NCBI RefSeq assembly: GCF_001434145.1
Contig: NZ_AZED01000014.1
Span: 124,001 to 188,000 of the forward strand
Source of the DNA: Lentilactobacillus otakiensis DSM 19908 = JCM 15040
Lineage (GTDB): Bacteria; Bacillota; Bacilli; Lactobacillales; Lactobacillaceae
Reading direction: 5' to 3'
DNA length: 64,000 nt
The number at the start of each line of letters is the position of its first letter. Position 1 is the stretch's first letter. A program made the translations under genes and the position numbers. Positions 7,792 through 20,494 of this stretch are shown in pieces. Under the pieces are notes generated by a model that was not told the DNA's origin, did not search any database, and worked only from the letters and a program-made list of their open reading frames with translations.

Positions 7792-9372
7792 ATGACCATG
7801 GCTGGGATAATCCTCGCAATCATCGCTATAATTGTTGTTGGTTTTGTTGGTATTTTAAGCTTTGTAATCGGCAAGTCTGCACAAAAGAAGATCCACGAGA
7901 AAGATCTTGACTCCGCTAATGGGTCTGCCAAGAATATTTTGGCAGAAGCTAAGAAAAAGGCTGAAACTGTCGTGAAAGAAGCGACCTTATCAGCTCAGGA
8001 GAAGAATCATCGTTATCGCTCATCAGTTGAAAAAGAACTGAAGACTCGACGTGCGGAGATTCAAAAGCAAGAGGATCGTTTGTTGCAGCGTGAAGAGGCT
8101 CTTGACCGTAAAGACAGTGCTTTCGAACGTAGAGAAAGCTCACTGAACAGAAAAGAGCAGAAGATTAATCGTGAACAACAGAATTTAGTTACACAACAAG
8201 AAGAAGCAAACTCACTTATCGCAAAACGCCAAGCTGAAGTTGAGAAAGTTGCCGCTTTAACTCAAGAAGAAGCTCGGGACCTGATTTTAAAAGAAACTAG
8301 CGAGAAATTAGCTGACGAAAAGGCACGGATGGTAAAAGAAAGTTACTATCAAGCCCAGACTGAAGCCGATGAAAATGCTAAGAATCTGATAATTGAAGCA
8401 ATTCAACAAAGCTCAGCGGACGTTGTCTCAGAGACAACCGTTTCCGTTGTCAGTCTTCCGAATGAAGATATGAAAGGTCGAATTATTGGTCGTGAAGGCC
8501 GAAATATTCGAACCTTTGAAACTTTGACTGGAATTGACTTAATCATTGATGATACGCCACAAGCAGTTGTACTGAGCGGCTTTGATCCAATTCGGAGAGA
8601 AGTTGCCAAAATGACACTTGAAAAGTTAATCAAAGATGGCCGAATCCATCCGGCACGGATTGAAGAAATGGTCGAAAAGAGCCGTAAAGAGCTTGACGAA
8701 CGGATCCAAGAAATTGGTGAAGAGACCTTGTTCGATCTTGGTATTCATTCCATGAGTCCAGATATGATCAAATTAGTTGGGCAACTTAACTTTAAGATTG
8801 ATCATGGACAGAATTTGTTGAGTCACTCGATTGAGGTTGCCAAGTTGGCAGGTGCTTTTGCAGCAGAATTAGGTGAGGATGTTACTTTAGCTAAACGCGC
8901 AGGATTATTACACGATATCGGTAAAGCTGCGAATAATGGTGTTGAGGGATCGCATGTACAAGTTGGTGTTGATTATGCCAAGAAGTATCATGAGAGTCCT
9001 GTTGTTATCGATGCTATTAAGGGGTATGAAGAAGGTCACAGTCCAGAAACGATTATTTCTGAATTGGTTGCTGTTGCTGAAAAGATTGCGATTTCGCGTC
9101 CTGGTGCACACAGTGAATCACTTGAAAGCTTTGTTCATCGCCTTGATAGTCTTGAGAAGATCACTGACAGCTTTAACGAAGTACAAAAGAGTTACGCAAT
9201 TCAAGCCGGTCGAGAGATCCGAGTAATTGCAAAGCCCGAAGATATAACGGATACGCAAGCGATTGTGCTTGCCCGTCAGATCAAACAAAAGATTGAAACT
9301 GAAATGAAGTACCCTGGTCACATTAAAGTAACGGTTATTAGGGAAGTTCGTTCAGTCGAATACGCAAGATAA
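7792..9372 (+). CDS. rny: Ribonuclease Y
   Basis: A 526-residue membrane-anchored endoribonuclease that starts mRNA decay in Firmicutes. An N-terminal membrane helix (about 4-26) is followed by a long Lys/Glu-rich coiled coil (about 30-205), a KH RNA-binding domain with the [15 protein letters not shown] motif (about 225-240), and an HD phosphohydrolase domain with the metal pair HD in LLHDIGKA (about 375). ATG 7792 lies 7 bases after GGAGGTG. ymdB follows 81 bases later, as in Bacillus, where YmdB and RNase Y are adjacent. The hairpin at the stop codon may reduce read-through. Confidence 0.98.
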   Translation: MTMAGIILAIIAIIVVGFVGILSFVIGKSAQKKIHEKDLDSANGSAKNILAEAKKKAETVVKEATLSAQEKNHRYRSSVEKELKTRRAEIQKQEDRLLQREEALDRKDSAFERRESSLNRKEQKINREQQNLVTQQEEANSLIAKRQAEVEKVAALTQEEARDLILKETSEKLADEKARMVKESYYQAQTEADENAKNLIIEAIQQSSADVVSETTVSVVSLPNEDMKGRIIGREGRNIRTFETLTGIDLIIDDTPQAVVLSGFDPIRREVAKMTLEKLIKDGRIHPARIEEMVEKSRKELDERIQEIGEETLFDLGIHSMSPDMIKLVGQLNFKIDHGQNLLSHSIEVAKLAGAFAAELGEDVTLAKRAGLLHDIGKAANNGVEGSHVQVGVDYAKKYHESPVVIDAIKGYEEGHSPETIISELVAVAEKIAISRPGAHSESLESFVHRLDSLEKITDSFNEVQKSYAIQAGREIRVIAKPEDITDTQAIVLARQIKQKIETEMKYPGHIKVTVIREVRSVEYAR

Positions 9373-9400
9373 AAGATCAGAGTCTCTGGTCTTTTTTCTT
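9371..9400 (+). terminator. Hairpin terminator overlapping the rny stop
   Basis: A 9-bp stem with one wobble pair (AAAGATCAG 9372-9380 with CTGGTCTTT 9386-9394) followed by TTTCTTTT. It begins within the stop codon of rny. Confidence 0.8.
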
Positions 9401-9453
9401 TTATAAATGTTAGAATTATTTTATATAAATTAGAAAGTATCGAGGAAAAATAA

Positions 9454-10248
9454 ATGCGAATTCTTTTTATCGGCGATGTCGTTGGCGACAAAGGCGTTTC
9501 AATGATTGGTGATTACCTACCAAAGCTCAAACAGGAGATCAAACCCCAGGTAACCATTGTAAATGGTGAAAATGCGACGGCAATGGGTCGTGGAATTACT
9601 TTGAGTATCTATAAGCAATTGATGAGTGATGGGGTTGACGTGGTCACCCTTGGTAATCATGCTTGGAGTAATAATGAAATTTTAGACTTCATCGACGATA
9701 CGAAGCGCCTCATTCGACCATACAATTTTCCGCGACGGACGACTCCTGGTAAGGGATACACCATGGTAAATGTCAATGGCAAACAGCTGGCAGTCATGAA
9801 TTTTCAAGGCCGAGTTTTCATGGACAACCTTGATGATCCGTTTGCATTGGCAGATGAACTGGTTGACAAAATCAGCAAAACCACCAATTGTATTTTCATG
9901 GATTTCCATGCCGAAGCGACGAGTGAAAAATTGGCTATGGCCCGATATTTGGATGGTCGGATTTCTGCAGTTGTCGGTACCCATACCCATGTGCAAACCA
10001 ACGACGCCCGCATTCTTGAAGGGAAGACCGCATTCTTAACCGATGCCGGCATGACGGGACCTGCAGATGGCATGCTGGGAATGCAGCCGGAGAGCGTGAT
10101 CCAACGTTTCTTGAATCAGCGTCCTGCCAGGTTCAAAGTGATGGAAACCGGCCGTGGAATCATTTCAGGCTGCTTCATTGATATTGATGATAAAACAGGT
10201 CATGCCACCCATATTGAAACGGTATCGATGACTGACGATCAAATTTAA
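9454..10248 (+). CDS. ymdB: YmdB-type metallophosphoesterase (2',3'-cyclic nucleotide phosphodiesterase)
   Basis: A 264-residue TIGR00282/YmdB family dinuclear metallophosphoesterase. Metal-ligand motifs are GDVVGDKG (about 7-14), NGENA (about 38-42), LGNHAW (about 66-71), DFHAEATSEK (about 149-158) and VGTHTHVQTND (about 175-185). In B. subtilis YmdB hydrolyses 2',3'-cAMP and affects biofilm and sporulation decisions. Its place directly after rny suggests a link to RNA turnover products. Length is the family norm. The ATG follows the AGG of ATCGAGGAAAAATAA. Confidence 0.93.
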   Translation: MRILFIGDVVGDKGVSMIGDYLPKLKQEIKPQVTIVNGENATAMGRGITLSIYKQLMSDGVDVVTLGNHAWSNNEILDFIDDTKRLIRPYNFPRRTTPGKGYTMVNVNGKQLAVMNFQGRVFMDNLDDPFALADELVDKISKTTNCIFMDFHAEATSEKLAMARYLDGRISAVVGTHTHVQTNDARILEGKTAFLTDAGMTGPADGMLGMQPESVIQRFLNQRPARFKVMETGRGIISGCFIDIDDKTGHATHIETVSMTDDQI

Positions 10249-10313
10249 AAATATTTTGTGCAATGCATGATATGCTGAAGCAAAATTCAGTTGGAATTTA
10301 AGGGGACTTTCAG

Positions 10314-12902
10314 TTGGCAAAAAAAGAATTAACTCCAATGATGGTACAGTATCAAAAAATCAAGGATCAGTATCCTGATGCGTTTTTGTTCTACCGTCTC
10401 GGCGACTTTTACGAGATGTTCAACGAAGATGCCATCAAGGGGTCACAATTATTGGAATTAACCTTAACAAATCGCAGTCGGAATGCGGATAATCCGGTTC
10501 CAATGTGTGGGGTGCCCCACAAAGCGGTTCAAAACTATATTGACATCTTAGTTGACCAGGGATATAAGGTCGCTATTTGTGAGCAGATGGAAGATCCACG
10601 ATTGGCTAAAGGAATGGTCAAACGAGAAGTGATTCAGCTGGTCACCCCCGGAACTCAAGTGGATGTCGGCAGTGAAAATGCCAAGACGAACAATTATTTA
10701 ACTGCCGTGGTCTATGATAGCGACAATCAGGAATTCGCATTTTCGTATGCTGATTTATCAACTGGTGAACTTAAAGTTGCCAAATTAACCACTCAAGCGG
10801 AATTTGTTAATGAGCTGGTTTCTTTGCAGACCAAAGAAATTGTTGTTGCCAAAGATCTGCCACAGAGCATTCAAGAAACCGTTAAGAAGTTAGGGATTCT
10901 GATTTCGAATCAATCAGATTTACCGGTCAACTCTTCGGTCAGTTATTTGAGTCAAGATGTTGATGATGAATTGATGAAGCGGGTTTTGAAACTTCTATTG
11001 GATTATATTCAGGAGACTCAAAAGCGTAGCCTTCAGCATTTAAAGCGGGCGGTGGTGTACGAGCCGTCGGACTTCTTGGAACTTGACCATAATTCTCAAT
11101 ATAATTTGGAATTGATCAGAAACATCCGAACTGGTAAAAAGGCCGGGACTTTGTTGTGGCTATTGGACCAAACCAAAACTGCAATGGGTGGCCGGAAACT
11201 TAAACAATGGATTGAACGCCCCTTAGTTAATCGCAATATGATCAATAAACGTCATGATGCGGTGGGGGTTTTACTGGAACATTATTTTGAACGCAACCAG
11301 CTGCAGGACGAGTTAATCAAAGTCTATGATTTGGAGCGTCTAGCCGGTCGAATTGCTTTTGGCAGTGTTAATGGGCGTGATTTGATCCAATTAAAGACCT
11401 CCTTAAAACAGGTTCCCAAGATCAAATACATTTTGGAACAGATTGCAGATAAAAGTTTTGAAGAAATGCTCAAAAACCTGGTCCCCCTCGATGATATTGT
11501 GGATGAAATTGATTCCGCAATTGTCGAGGAACCGCCAATTTCAGTCACTGATGGTGGCGTGATCAAGGACGGCCACGATGAGCAATTAGATAGGTATCGT
11601 GATGCCACCAATAACGGTCAAAAATGGTTGGCTGAATTAGAGGTCAAGGAAAGAAAAGTGACCGGGATCAATAATCTGAAGGTGGGCTTTAACCACGTCT
11701 TTGGTTATTACATCGAAGTCACTAAAGTCAATTTGGATAAGATCCCTGCAAACCGTTATCAACGCAAGCAGACTTTGGCCAATGCAGAACGGTTCTCGAC
11801 GCCTGAATTGAAGGAAAAGGAAGCTCTGATTCTGGAAGCCCAGGAACAAAGTAAGACGTTGGAATATAAGCTATTTGTTAAAATTCGTGATGATATTAAG
11901 AAATCGATCAAGCGAATTCAAGACTTGGCCGATTCTGTGGCATCCATTGATGTTTTGCAGAGTTTTGCAGCTGTCAGTGAAGAATACCGATTTGTGCGAC
12001 CAACGCTGACCACCAAACACGTTGTTGATGTTAAGGATGGGCGACATCCGGTTGTTGAAAAAGTTTTGGGACACCAACAATACGTTCCTAACGATGTTAA
12101 TTTGGGTGAAGATACCAGTATCTTGCTGATCACGGGTCCCAACATGTCCGGTAAAAGTACCTACATGCGCCAGATGGCCTTGTGTGTCATCATGAATCAG
12201 ATGGGTTGTTTTGTCCCCGCTAAAGAAGCTAAGCTGCCGGTGTTTGACAAAATATTCACTCGAATTGGCGCTGCCGACGATTTAATTTCCGGCCAGAGTA
12301 CTTTCATGGTTGAAATGAAGGAAGCCAACGATGCCATTGAGAATGCAACGCCAAACAGTCTGATCTTATTTGATGAAATTGGTCGTGGAACTGCCACTTA
12401 CGATGGAATGGCTTTAGCCCAGGCAATTATTGAGTATGTTCATAATAATATCGGTGCCAAGACACTCTTTTCCACCCATTATCACGAACTGACTGTCTTG
12501 GATGAGTCTCTCAAACGCCTGCAGAACGTTCATGTTGGGGCGACTGAGTCTAACGGTGAACTGGTCTTCTTGCATAAGATCCAACCGGGACCCGCAGATA
12601 AGTCATACGGGATCCATGTTGCAAAGCTGGCTGGTCTACCTGATGGCCTTTTACACCGTGCTAACGACATTTTGACCCACTTGGAACAACAGGCTGAGGA
12701 ACAGCATCAAAAGCCTTCTACGCCCAAAGAAGTGGTTCCACAGGAAGCTGAGCAGCAGACCTCGCTATTTCCGCTTGAGCAAATTGATGATAAACAAGCC
12801 GAAGTTGTGTCACAATTAAAGAAATTAGATTTGATGTCCGAGACACCAATGCAAATTATGAATCAAGTATACAAATGGCAGCAGAAGATAAATGGAGATT
12901 AA
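10314..12902 (+). CDS. mutS: DNA mismatch repair protein MutS
   Basis: An 862-residue mismatch-recognition ATPase. The mismatch-binding Phe-x-Glu motif is in [11 protein letters not shown] (about residues 31-41); connector, lever and clamp domains follow; the ATPase has Walker [15 protein letters not shown] (about 608-621), Walker [17 protein letters not shown] and the FSTHYHEL segment. The C-terminal ~60 residues carry the Gln-rich linker and a probable dimerisation tip. TTG 10314 is the start, with AAGGGGA upstream; an extended -10 (TGATATGCT, 10268-10276) is a possible promoter. mutL follows at once, forming the mutSL operon. Confidence 0.99.
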   Translation: MAKKELTPMMVQYQKIKDQYPDAFLFYRLGDFYEMFNEDAIKGSQLLELTLTNRSRNADNPVPMCGVPHKAVQNYIDILVDQGYKVAICEQMEDPRLAKGMVKREVIQLVTPGTQVDVGSENAKTNNYLTAVVYDSDNQEFAFSYADLSTGELKVAKLTTQAEFVNELVSLQTKEIVVAKDLPQSIQETVKKLGILISNQSDLPVNSSVSYLSQDVDDELMKRVLKLLLDYIQETQKRSLQHLKRAVVYEPSDFLELDHNSQYNLELIRNIRTGKKAGTLLWLLDQTKTAMGGRKLKQWIERPLVNRNMINKRHDAVGVLLEHYFERNQLQDELIKVYDLERLAGRIAFGSVNGRDLIQLKTSLKQVPKIKYILEQIADKSFEEMLKNLVPLDDIVDEIDSAIVEEPPISVTDGGVIKDGHDEQLDRYRDATNNGQKWLAELEVKERKVTGINNLKVGFNHVFGYYIEVTKVNLDKIPANRYQRKQTLANAERFSTPELKEKEALILEAQEQSKTLEYKLFVKIRDDIKKSIKRIQDLADSVASIDVLQSFAAVSEEYRFVRPTLTTKHVVDVKDGRHPVVEKVLGHQQYVPNDVNLGEDTSILLITGPNMSGKSTYMRQMALCVIMNQMGCFVPAKEAKLPVFDKIFTRIGAADDLISGQSTFMVEMKEANDAIENATPNSLILFDEIGRGTATYDGMALAQAIIEYVHNNIGAKTLFSTHYHELTVLDESLKRLQNVHVGATESNGELVFLHKIQPGPADKSYGIHVAKLAGLPDGLLHRANDILTHLEQQAEEQHQKPSTPKEVVPQEAEQQTSLFPLEQIDDKQAEVVSQLKKLDLMSETPMQIMNQVYKWQQKINGD

Positions 12903-12912
12903 GGTGATTGAT

Positions 12913-14835
12913 TTGAACGAAATTCATAAGCTACCAACAATCCTTTCTAACCAAATTGCTGCCGGTGAAGTTGTTGAACGGCCGGCATCGGTGGTCAAAG
13001 AATTAGTTGAAAATTCAATAGATGCACAGAGTTCTGAAATTGACGTCACTGTAGAGAATTCTGGCCTGAAATTGATTCGGGTGGTGGATGACGGTAACGG
13101 GATTGACGCTTCCCAAGTTCAGACTGCTTTCTTGCGTCACGCCACCAGTAAGATTTCTGAGCAGCGGGATTTATTTCGCGTTCGGACGTTGGGATTTCGT
13201 GGCGAAGCACTTCCTAGTATCAGTTCAGTTGCCAATGTGCGGATGAAAACTTCAACTGGCGCCATCGGCACTGAAGTTGAATATAAAGGTGGCAAACTGG
13301 TTGGCCAAAAGGCATCCGAATCACGGAAGGGAACCACCGTTGAAGTGGCTTCGCTCTTCTATAACACACCAGCCCGATTGAAATATTTGAGTTCACCAAA
13401 TACGGAATTAGCTAAAATATCCGATATTGTTAACCGGCTTGCTTTAAGCCATCCTGAAATTGCCTTTTCATTTATCAGTAATGGCCGTGAACTGTTGAGG
13501 ACTTCAGGCCGGGGTGATTTGCTGCAAGTTCTGGGAGCCATCTATGGTGTTAAAACCGTCTCTAAAATGCAGCCAATCAAAGGTAAAGACCTGGATATCA
13601 AGGTTAGCGGCTATGTGAGCTTGCCTGAATTGACCCGATCCAGCCGCAATTATATTTCGCTGATTTTGAATGGTCGGTTCATCCGCAATTTCCCATTAAC
13701 CAAGGCTGTCATTGCTGGTTACGGTTCCAAGCTCATGATTGGCCGTTTTCCAATTGCGGTGATTAAAATTGATGCTGATCCAGCTTTGATTGATGTGAAT
13801 GTGCATCCAACCAAACAGGAAGTCCGAATTAGTGACGAACCAATGATTGGCAAACTGATTTCCGACGCAATCTATGATATGCTGCGCGAAAAGCAGCTGA
13901 TTCCAGATGCGACTCGAGATTTCAAGAAGCCTTTCACGGCAACGCCCAAACAATTTAATGTCTCGACTGCCGATCAAGTGGCGACTAATCCACCGCTGTT
14001 TGCCGTGGATACGCAATCCATGTCTTCTATTTCACAGCCGGAAGTGACGCCGGTGGTGGTTAAATCAAGGGATGACCTTGACAGTGAACAAGTCAATCAA
14101 TTCGATGAACTGCTTAAAAATGAGCCGAGTTCGGTTCCGGTATTCGAAAGTGAAGTCACGTCAATCGATGAACCTGAGCCAAACAGCACCAAGCCGGAAC
14201 AATCTGAATTGGTTGTTGAAACCGGCTTTCCTCATTTGAATTACATTGGTCAGGTGCATGGCACTTATTTAGTTGCCGAGACCGCTGACAATATGTATCT
14301 GGTGGATCAACATGCTGCCCAAGAACGGATTAACTATGAATTTTATCGCAAACAGATTGGTGAAGTATCTGATGACCAACAAAAATTGTTGGTACCAATC
14401 GTCCTTGACTATTCCACTTCCGACTTCCTGTTGATTAGTGACCACATGGATTTATTGAACCAACTTGGCATTCACTTGGAACAATTTGGTCAAAATAGTT
14501 TTATTGTCCGTGAGCACCCGATGTGGTTTAAGGCTGGTCAAGAAGAAGATACGATCAAAGAAATGATTGATTGGATCTTATCCGATCATAAAATCTCAGT
14601 GGCCGCTTTTCGTGAGAAGGCCGCGATTATGATGAGCTGTAAGCGGGCGATCAAGGCCAACCATCATTTGGATGAACTGCAGGCTAAAGCATTGCTCAAA
14701 CGTCTGCCCGAATGTGAAAACCCATATAATTGCCCACACGGTCGACCAGTTTTGGTGAAATTTACCAATGCCGACATTGAAAAAATGTTCAAACGAATTC
14801 AAGATCCTCATCACACAGACGAAGAAATCATTTAG
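12913..14835 (+). CDS. mutL: DNA mismatch repair protein MutL (endonuclease type)
   Basis: A 640-residue GHKL ATPase and nicking endonuclease of mismatch repair. N-terminal motifs are [23 protein letters not shown] and GTTVEV; the C-terminal domain has the metal-binding endonuclease motif [12 protein letters not shown], plus C-P-H-G-R-P (CPHGRPVLV) near the end, as in MutH-less bacteria. TTG 12913 is preferred because AAGGTGA (12901-12907) precedes it and the product then begins [20 protein letters not shown], matching the family N-terminus. ATG 12892, which would overlap mutS, is the alternative and adds 7 residues. The Pro/Ser/Glu-rich linker lies at about 350-440. Confidence 0.97.
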   Translation: MNEIHKLPTILSNQIAAGEVVERPASVVKELVENSIDAQSSEIDVTVENSGLKLIRVVDDGNGIDASQVQTAFLRHATSKISEQRDLFRVRTLGFRGEALPSISSVANVRMKTSTGAIGTEVEYKGGKLVGQKASESRKGTTVEVASLFYNTPARLKYLSSPNTELAKISDIVNRLALSHPEIAFSFISNGRELLRTSGRGDLLQVLGAIYGVKTVSKMQPIKGKDLDIKVSGYVSLPELTRSSRNYISLILNGRFIRNFPLTKAVIAGYGSKLMIGRFPIAVIKIDADPALIDVNVHPTKQEVRISDEPMIGKLISDAIYDMLREKQLIPDATRDFKKPFTATPKQFNVSTADQVATNPPLFAVDTQSMSSISQPEVTPVVVKSRDDLDSEQVNQFDELLKNEPSSVPVFESEVTSIDEPEPNSTKPEQSELVVETGFPHLNYIGQVHGTYLVAETADNMYLVDQHAAQERINYEFYRKQIGEVSDDQQKLLVPIVLDYSTSDFLLISDHMDLLNQLGIHLEQFGQNSFIVREHPMWFKAGQEEDTIKEMIDWILSDHKISVAAFREKAAIMMSCKRAIKANHHLDELQAKALLKRLPECENPYNCPHGRPVLVKFTNADIEKMFKRIQDPHHTDEEII

Positions 14836-14864
14836 ATTGTTGCCCAGCACCAAGTGAGATATGG

Positions 14865-14870
14865 TACAAT
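14865..14870 (+). promoter_or_regulatory. Probable -10 element of the ruvAB promoter
   Basis: TACAAT (14865-14870) just before the LexA box and 40 bases before ruvA. The best -35 is TTGCCC (14840-14845) at a long 19-base spacing, so this is tentative. Confidence 0.45.
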
Positions 14871-14877
14871 TTAAAGG

Positions 14878-14891
14878 CAAACATACGTTTT
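14878..14891. promoter_or_regulatory. LexA operator upstream of ruvA
   Basis: CAAACATACGTTTT has the AAAC-N4-GTTT core of a degenerate SOS box and shares AACATACGTTT with the dinB box. It would overlap the transcription start predicted from the -10 at 14865. Confidence 0.65.
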
Positions 14892-14909
14892 AGTGAAGAG
14901 GAGAAGCTG

Positions 14910-15509
14910 ATGTTCGAATTTTTAGAAGGGTCGGTTGTAGACATTACACCGACTCACATTGTGTTGTTGGTGGGTGGCGTTGGTTATTTAATTAATACAG
15001 CTGATCCCTATCGATTTAAGGTTGATGAAACCAAAGTTGTCAGAGTTTACATTTATCAATCGGTGAGCGATACCGCAATTTTGCTATTTGGTTTTCCGAC
15101 AATTGAAGACAAACAAATTTTTGAAAAATTAATTTCGGTTTCCGGGATTGGTCCGAAGAGCGCTTTGGCAATTTTAGCCGGTAATGATCGGGATGGCCTA
15201 ATCTCGGCAATTAATAATGAGGATGTCAAATTTCTCACGAAGTTTCCCGGCGTTGGCAAGAAAACGGCTCGCCAGATTATTTTGGATATGCAGGGCAAGT
15301 TGGATGATATCTCATCGAATACCCCTGGATTACCCAAAGACAATCCTCGGATGGAGAAGTCGCCAGAGCTTGCCGATGCCTTGTCTGCTCTGGCCGCACT
15401 GGGTTATGGTGCCAAACAAATTGACGGCATTGAACCGGACCTTACGAAAAAGACCGGTTTATCGACTGATGAATATTTAAGTTTAGGATTAAAGTTACTA
15501 ATGCACTAG
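14910..15509 (+). CDS. ruvA: Holliday junction branch migration protein RuvA
   Basis: A 199-residue DNA-binding subunit of the RuvAB branch-migration motor. An N-terminal OB fold starts MFEFLEGSVVDITPTHIVL, two helix-hairpin-helix motifs follow (SGIGPKSALAIL and PGVGKKTARQIILD, about 80-130), and the C-terminal helical domain III that binds RuvB ends the chain. ATG 14910 follows AAGAGGAGAAGC. It forms an operon with ruvB, 18 bases away, and a LexA box upstream suggests SOS control. Confidence 0.98.
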   Translation: MFEFLEGSVVDITPTHIVLLVGGVGYLINTADPYRFKVDETKVVRVYIYQSVSDTAILLFGFPTIEDKQIFEKLISVSGIGPKSALAILAGNDRDGLISAINNEDVKFLTKFPGVGKKTARQIILDMQGKLDDISSNTPGLPKDNPRMEKSPELADALSALAALGYGAKQIDGIEPDLTKKTGLSTDEYLSLGLKLLMH

Positions 15510-15527
15510 GAATGAGGAGATGATCCA

Positions 15528-16556
15528 TTGGCCAATGAAAAAGATGATCGACTAGTTTCTCCAGAGAATGTGGATGCCGATGAGAACAGCATTGAAAAAT
15601 CGCTTCGTCCCCAAGTTTTGCGTGAATACATTGGACAAGATGACGTTAAAAACGAATTAAAGGTCTATATTAAGGCAGCTAAGCAGCGGGAGGAATCATT
15701 AGACCATGTACTGCTTTATGGGCCTCCTGGCCTTGGTAAGACCACTTTAGCGATGGTGATTGCCAACGAGATGGGCGTCAATATCAGAACCACCAGTGGT
15801 CCCGCAATTGATAAACCAGGTGATTTGCTGTCACTTCTAAATGAGCTTCAACCTGGCGATGTCTTGTTTATTGATGAAATTCATCGACTTCCCAAAGTGG
15901 TAGAAGAAATGCTGTATTCTGCTATGGAAGATTTCTTTGTGGATATTATTGTTGGACAGGGATCCGGTGCCCATCCGATCCATTTTCCATTGCCGCCATT
16001 CACATTGATTGGGGCAACAACTCAAGCAGGGATGCTGTCGGCACCGCTGAGAGATCGGTTTGGCATCGTTGAACACATGAACTACTACAAGACTTCCGAT
16101 TTGGAGGACATTGTTCGTCGAACTGCAGACATTTTTCAAATTGATATTCAAGAATCAGGCGCCCATGAAATTGCGCTTAGATCCCGCGGAACGCCGCGAG
16201 TTGCCAACCGATTATTAAAACGGGTTCGTGATTTCGCACAGGTTTCAGACAAGGATAGTGTTGATTTGGACATTGTCAGATACGCGCTGTCACGGTTAAA
16301 AGTTGATGATTTGGGCTTGGATGCGACCGACATTAAGTTGTTAAAGACCATGATCAAGTATTATGATGGCGGCCCGGTTGGTTTAAATACATTAGCAGCC
16401 AATATCGGCGAAGAAACTGACACAATTGCCGAAATGTATGAGCCATACTTATTGCAAATTGGTTTGATTAAGCGGACTGCCCGAGGTCGAATTGTCACGC
16501 CAAAAGGATATGCGCATTTGAGCTATCCGATGCCACCGAAGGACGAAAGGAATTAG
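15528..16556 (+). CDS. ruvB: Holliday junction branch migration helicase RuvB
   Basis: A 342-residue AAA+ hexameric motor for Holliday junctions. Walker [10 protein letters not shown] is at about 65-73, Walker B is in [10 protein letters not shown], sensor 1 is in [11 protein letters not shown] with the arginine finger in APLRDRFG just after, and the C-terminal winged helix has [13 protein letters not shown] and [13 protein letters not shown] 15528 follows TGAGGAGA at 7 bases. It is translationally close to ruvA upstream and to queA 4 bases downstream. Confidence 0.99.
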   Translation: MANEKDDRLVSPENVDADENSIEKSLRPQVLREYIGQDDVKNELKVYIKAAKQREESLDHVLLYGPPGLGKTTLAMVIANEMGVNIRTTSGPAIDKPGDLLSLLNELQPGDVLFIDEIHRLPKVVEEMLYSAMEDFFVDIIVGQGSGAHPIHFPLPPFTLIGATTQAGMLSAPLRDRFGIVEHMNYYKTSDLEDIVRRTADIFQIDIQESGAHEIALRSRGTPRVANRLLKRVRDFAQVSDKDSVDLDIVRYALSRLKVDDLGLDATDIKLLKTMIKYYDGGPVGLNTLAANIGEETDTIAEMYEPYLLQIGLIKRTARGRIVTPKGYAHLSYPMPPKDERN

Positions 16557-16560
16557 CATT

Positions 16561-17601
16561 TTGAAAACAAACTATACCCTTGAAGATTTTGACTATAATC
16601 TTCCTCATGAGTTAATTGCCCAAACGCCAATTAAAGATCGTGATGAATCCCGACTATTGGTTTTGGACAAAGATACCGGAGATATGCAGGATCGCCATTT
16701 TTACAATATCATCGACTACTTGAATCCTGGGGATGCTTTGGTGATGAACGATTCCAAAGTGATGCCTGCTAGAATTTATGGTGTCAAAGAAGACACCGGC
16801 GGCCACATGGAAGTCTTGTTACTTCATAATATTGAGGGCGACCGCTGGGAGACCTTGATGAAACCTGCCAAAAAAGCCAAAGTCGGCACTGTGATCAATT
16901 TTGGCGAAGGTCAGTTGAAGGCCGTGGTCACCAAAGAACTTGAACATGGTGGCCGTGAAATCGAATTCAAATATGACGGCATTTTCATTGAGATCCTCGA
17001 AAGACTTGGAGAAACCCCACTGCCACCGTATATCAAAGAAAAATTAGACGATCCGAACCGTTACCAAACAGTTTATGCGAAGGAAATGGGTTCCGCAGCA
17101 GCGCCAACTGCCGGGTTGCACTGGACAAAAGAGCTGTTGCAAAAGGTTGAAGATAAGGGTGTCCACTTGGTTTATTTGACACTTCATGTCGGGTTAGGAA
17201 CTTTTCGACCCGTGGATGAGGAAAACATTGAAGACCATAAGATGCATAGCGAATTTTATCGCCTATCCGAAGAATCTGCTGAAACTTTGAATGCCGTTCG
17301 CAAAAATGGCGGTAAAATTGTTGCGACTGGGACGACTTCCATTCGGACGTTGGAAACAGTTGGCACTAAATTTAACGGTGAGATTCATCCGGATTCTGGC
17401 TGGACAGATATTTTCATTAAGCCGGGATATCAATGGAAAGTGGTTGATTCATTTATTACCAATTTCCATTTGCCAAAATCGACCCTGGTCATGTTGGTTG
17501 CATCATTTACTGGCCGCGACAACATTTTAAATGCCTACCAGCATGCAATTGACGAAAAGTATCGCTTCTTTAGTTTTGGCGATGCGATGTACATTCATTA
17601 G
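16561..17601 (+). CDS. queA: S-adenosylmethionine:tRNA ribosyltransferase-isomerase
   Basis: A 346-residue enzyme that transfers and isomerises the ribosyl part of AdoMet onto 7-aminomethyl-7-deazaguanine in tRNA, giving epoxyqueuosine. Family motifs are seen: [15 protein letters not shown] at the N-terminus, [11 protein letters not shown], the conserved [13 protein letters not shown] (about 180-192), GTTSIRTLE and [14 protein letters not shown] near the end. TTG 16561 follows AAAGGAATT at the end of ruvB. Directly followed by tgt, whose product acts in the previous step of queuosine insertion. Confidence 0.98.
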   Translation: MKTNYTLEDFDYNLPHELIAQTPIKDRDESRLLVLDKDTGDMQDRHFYNIIDYLNPGDALVMNDSKVMPARIYGVKEDTGGHMEVLLLHNIEGDRWETLMKPAKKAKVGTVINFGEGQLKAVVTKELEHGGREIEFKYDGIFIEILERLGETPLPPYIKEKLDDPNRYQTVYAKEMGSAAAPTAGLHWTKELLQKVEDKGVHLVYLTLHVGLGTFRPVDEENIEDHKMHSEFYRLSEESAETLNAVRKNGGKIVATGTTSIRTLETVGTKFNGEIHPDSGWTDIFIKPGYQWKVVDSFITNFHLPKSTLVMLVASFTGRDNILNAYQHAIDEKYRFFSFGDAMYIH

Positions 17602-18756
<1,155 letters not shown>

Positions 18757-18817
18757 GTATAGACTATTAAGGGCTTATTTGGTAAAGTATTCTTATGGAA
18801 AGCGTGGGTGAAAAATT

Positions 18818-19231
18818 TTGAATCAACAGTATTTATCAATATTAATGATTGTTGCTTTGTTTGCAGTAATGTATTTCGTGATGGTTCGTCCTCAACGAAA
18901 ACAGCAGCAGAAGCGTCGTGAACAACTTTCAAAGATCAAGACAGGCGACCAAGTCATTACAATTGGCCGTTTGCATGGGGTTGTCGACGAGATTAATGAA
19001 GCTGACAAGACAGTTACATTAGATTGTGATGGTATTTACCTGGTATTCGACTTGAGCGCCATTGCTTCAGTCAAACAACCTGCTGTGACTGCTCCCGCAG
19101 CTGACAGCAACGCAAATACCACTGCAGCAACTGATGATCATAAAGATGATGCAGCTTCATCTGATAGTGACCAGAATGCTAGTACGGATTCTGATGCCGC
19201 TAAAGACGAAACAAAATCAGCAGACAAATAG
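18818..19231 (+). CDS. yajC: Preprotein translocase auxiliary subunit YajC
   Basis: A 137-residue single-pass membrane protein that associates with SecDF-SecYEG. One N-terminal membrane helix (about 4-22, ILMIVALFAVMYFVMV) is followed by RPQRKQQQKRREQLSKIKTG and the compact YajC domain with GDQVITIGRLHGVV. The tail of about 50 residues after residue 85 is a disordered Ala/Asp/Ser/Thr stretch, longer than in most YajC proteins. TTG 18818 follows GCGTGGGTG. It completes the queA-tgt-yajC order common in bacteria. Confidence 0.92.
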   Translation: MNQQYLSILMIVALFAVMYFVMVRPQRKQQQKRREQLSKIKTGDQVITIGRLHGVVDEINEADKTVTLDCDGIYLVFDLSAIASVKQPAVTAPAADSNANTTAATDDHKDDAASSDSDQNASTDSDAAKDETKSADK

Positions 19232-19293
19232 TTCGACCAGATCGGTTGGGAAGATGAGCATATTGACTCCCAGCCATTTTTTTACATTACGCA

Positions 19294-19307
19294 AGAACAT
19301 ACGTTTG
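19294..19307. promoter_or_regulatory. LexA operator upstream of dinB
   Basis: AGAACATACGTTTG fits the GAAC-N4-GTTT form of the SOS box. It ends 16 bases before the dinB ATG and shares an 11-base core with the ruvA box. Confidence 0.7.
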
Positions 19308-19323
19308 ATTAAGAGTGATAATT

Positions 19324-20412
19324 ATGAAAACCCAAGAACGCAAGATAATTCATGTGGATATGGATGCTTTTTACGCTTCCATTGAGGAACGCGAAGACCC
19401 CAGTTTGAAAACCAAACCCTTGATTGTGGCCAAAGATCCCCGAAAAACAGGTGGTAGAGGTGTCGTTTCGACGGCTAATTACAACGCCCGCAAGTTTGGT
19501 GTGCATTCGGCGATGAGTGCTATGAAAGCACTGGAGCTTTGCCCAAATGCCGTTTTTCGATTCTCAGGATTTGAGCTCTATCGGTCCGTCTCCAATCAAA
19601 TTCACGAGATTTTCCACGAATACACAGAAGTGATTGAATACGTTGCTTTGGATGAGGCTTATTTGGATGTGACCGATAACAAAAAGCACATTTCAGACCC
19701 GATTCAAGTTGCTAGAATGATTCAAAATGAAATTTGGCAAGCAACTCATCTTACCTGTTCAGTGGGGGTTTCTTATAATAAATTTCTGGCTAAAGAAGCC
19801 TCTGATTATGCTAAGCCAGTTGGCATTACCGTTATTGAACAACGAGATGCCCTCGAATTTTTGGAAAAACTGCCAATTGAAAAGTTTCGGGGCGTTGGCA
19901 AGAAAACAGTTCCCAAGATGCACGAACTCAACATCAATAACGGCCAAGACCTTTTGCAGTGGTCCCAAATGGACTTGATCAAACATTTTGGTAAGTTTGG
20001 CTATGTTCTTTTTGAAAGGGCGCGCGGGATTGATGAACGGCCGGTTGAGTACCAACGAGTTCGAAAATCCATTGGTAAAGAGCGAACGTTTGGCCCGGCT
20101 ATTGACAACCAGACTGAAGTTGACGATGAACTGCAGCGAATTGCGGGCATGGTTGTTAAGGCAATGGATGATAAAAAGAAGCATGGCAAAACTTTGGTTC
20201 TTAAGATCCGCTATGCAGATTTTTCGACTTTTACCAAACGAGTGACGTTGGATAATTACATCAAAAACAATTCAGAAGAATACTTTGCACTGGCGAATGA
20301 TTTGTTGGTAGAAATGCCGGATATTTCCAAAGGGGTTCGCTTGTTGGGAATTACCATCACGAATTTGGATGATTTAAGTTATGAAAATATCGTTTTGCAT
20401 TTGTTTAATTAG
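19324..20412 (+). CDS. dinB: DNA polymerase IV (Y-family)
   Basis: A 362-residue error-prone translesion polymerase. Catalytic carboxylates are in [14 protein letters not shown] (N-terminus) and [12 protein letters not shown] (about 104-115); the steric-gate and finger region has [15 protein letters not shown]; the helix-hairpin-helix thumb has [12 protein letters not shown]; the little-finger domain starts around [15 protein letters not shown] 19324 is used because AAGAG (19311-19315) sits about 8 bases upstream; GTG 19315 would touch it. The LexA-like box before it predicts SOS induction. Confidence 0.97.
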   Translation: MKTQERKIIHVDMDAFYASIEEREDPSLKTKPLIVAKDPRKTGGRGVVSTANYNARKFGVHSAMSAMKALELCPNAVFRFSGFELYRSVSNQIHEIFHEYTEVIEYVALDEAYLDVTDNKKHISDPIQVARMIQNEIWQATHLTCSVGVSYNKFLAKEASDYAKPVGITVIEQRDALEFLEKLPIEKFRGVGKKTVPKMHELNINNGQDLLQWSQMDLIKHFGKFGYVLFERARGIDERPVEYQRVRKSIGKERTFGPAIDNQTEVDDELQRIAGMVVKAMDDKKKHGKTLVLKIRYADFSTFTKRVTLDNYIKNNSEEYFALANDLLVEMPDISKGVRLLGITITNLDDLSYENIVLHLFN

Positions 20413-20430
20413 TTCATTTTTTGAGAATGG

Positions 20431-20459
20431 TTTATCTTATTTACAAAGTAATGTATACT
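20431..20459 (+). promoter_or_regulatory. Promoter for nrnA
   Basis: TTTATC (20431-20436), 17 bases and TATACT (20454-20459), 36 bases before the nrnA ATG. The -10 is good and the -35 is weak. Confidence 0.5.
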
Positions 20460-20494
20460 GAAGTGTTCAACAATAAAGTAATGGAGCAATAAAT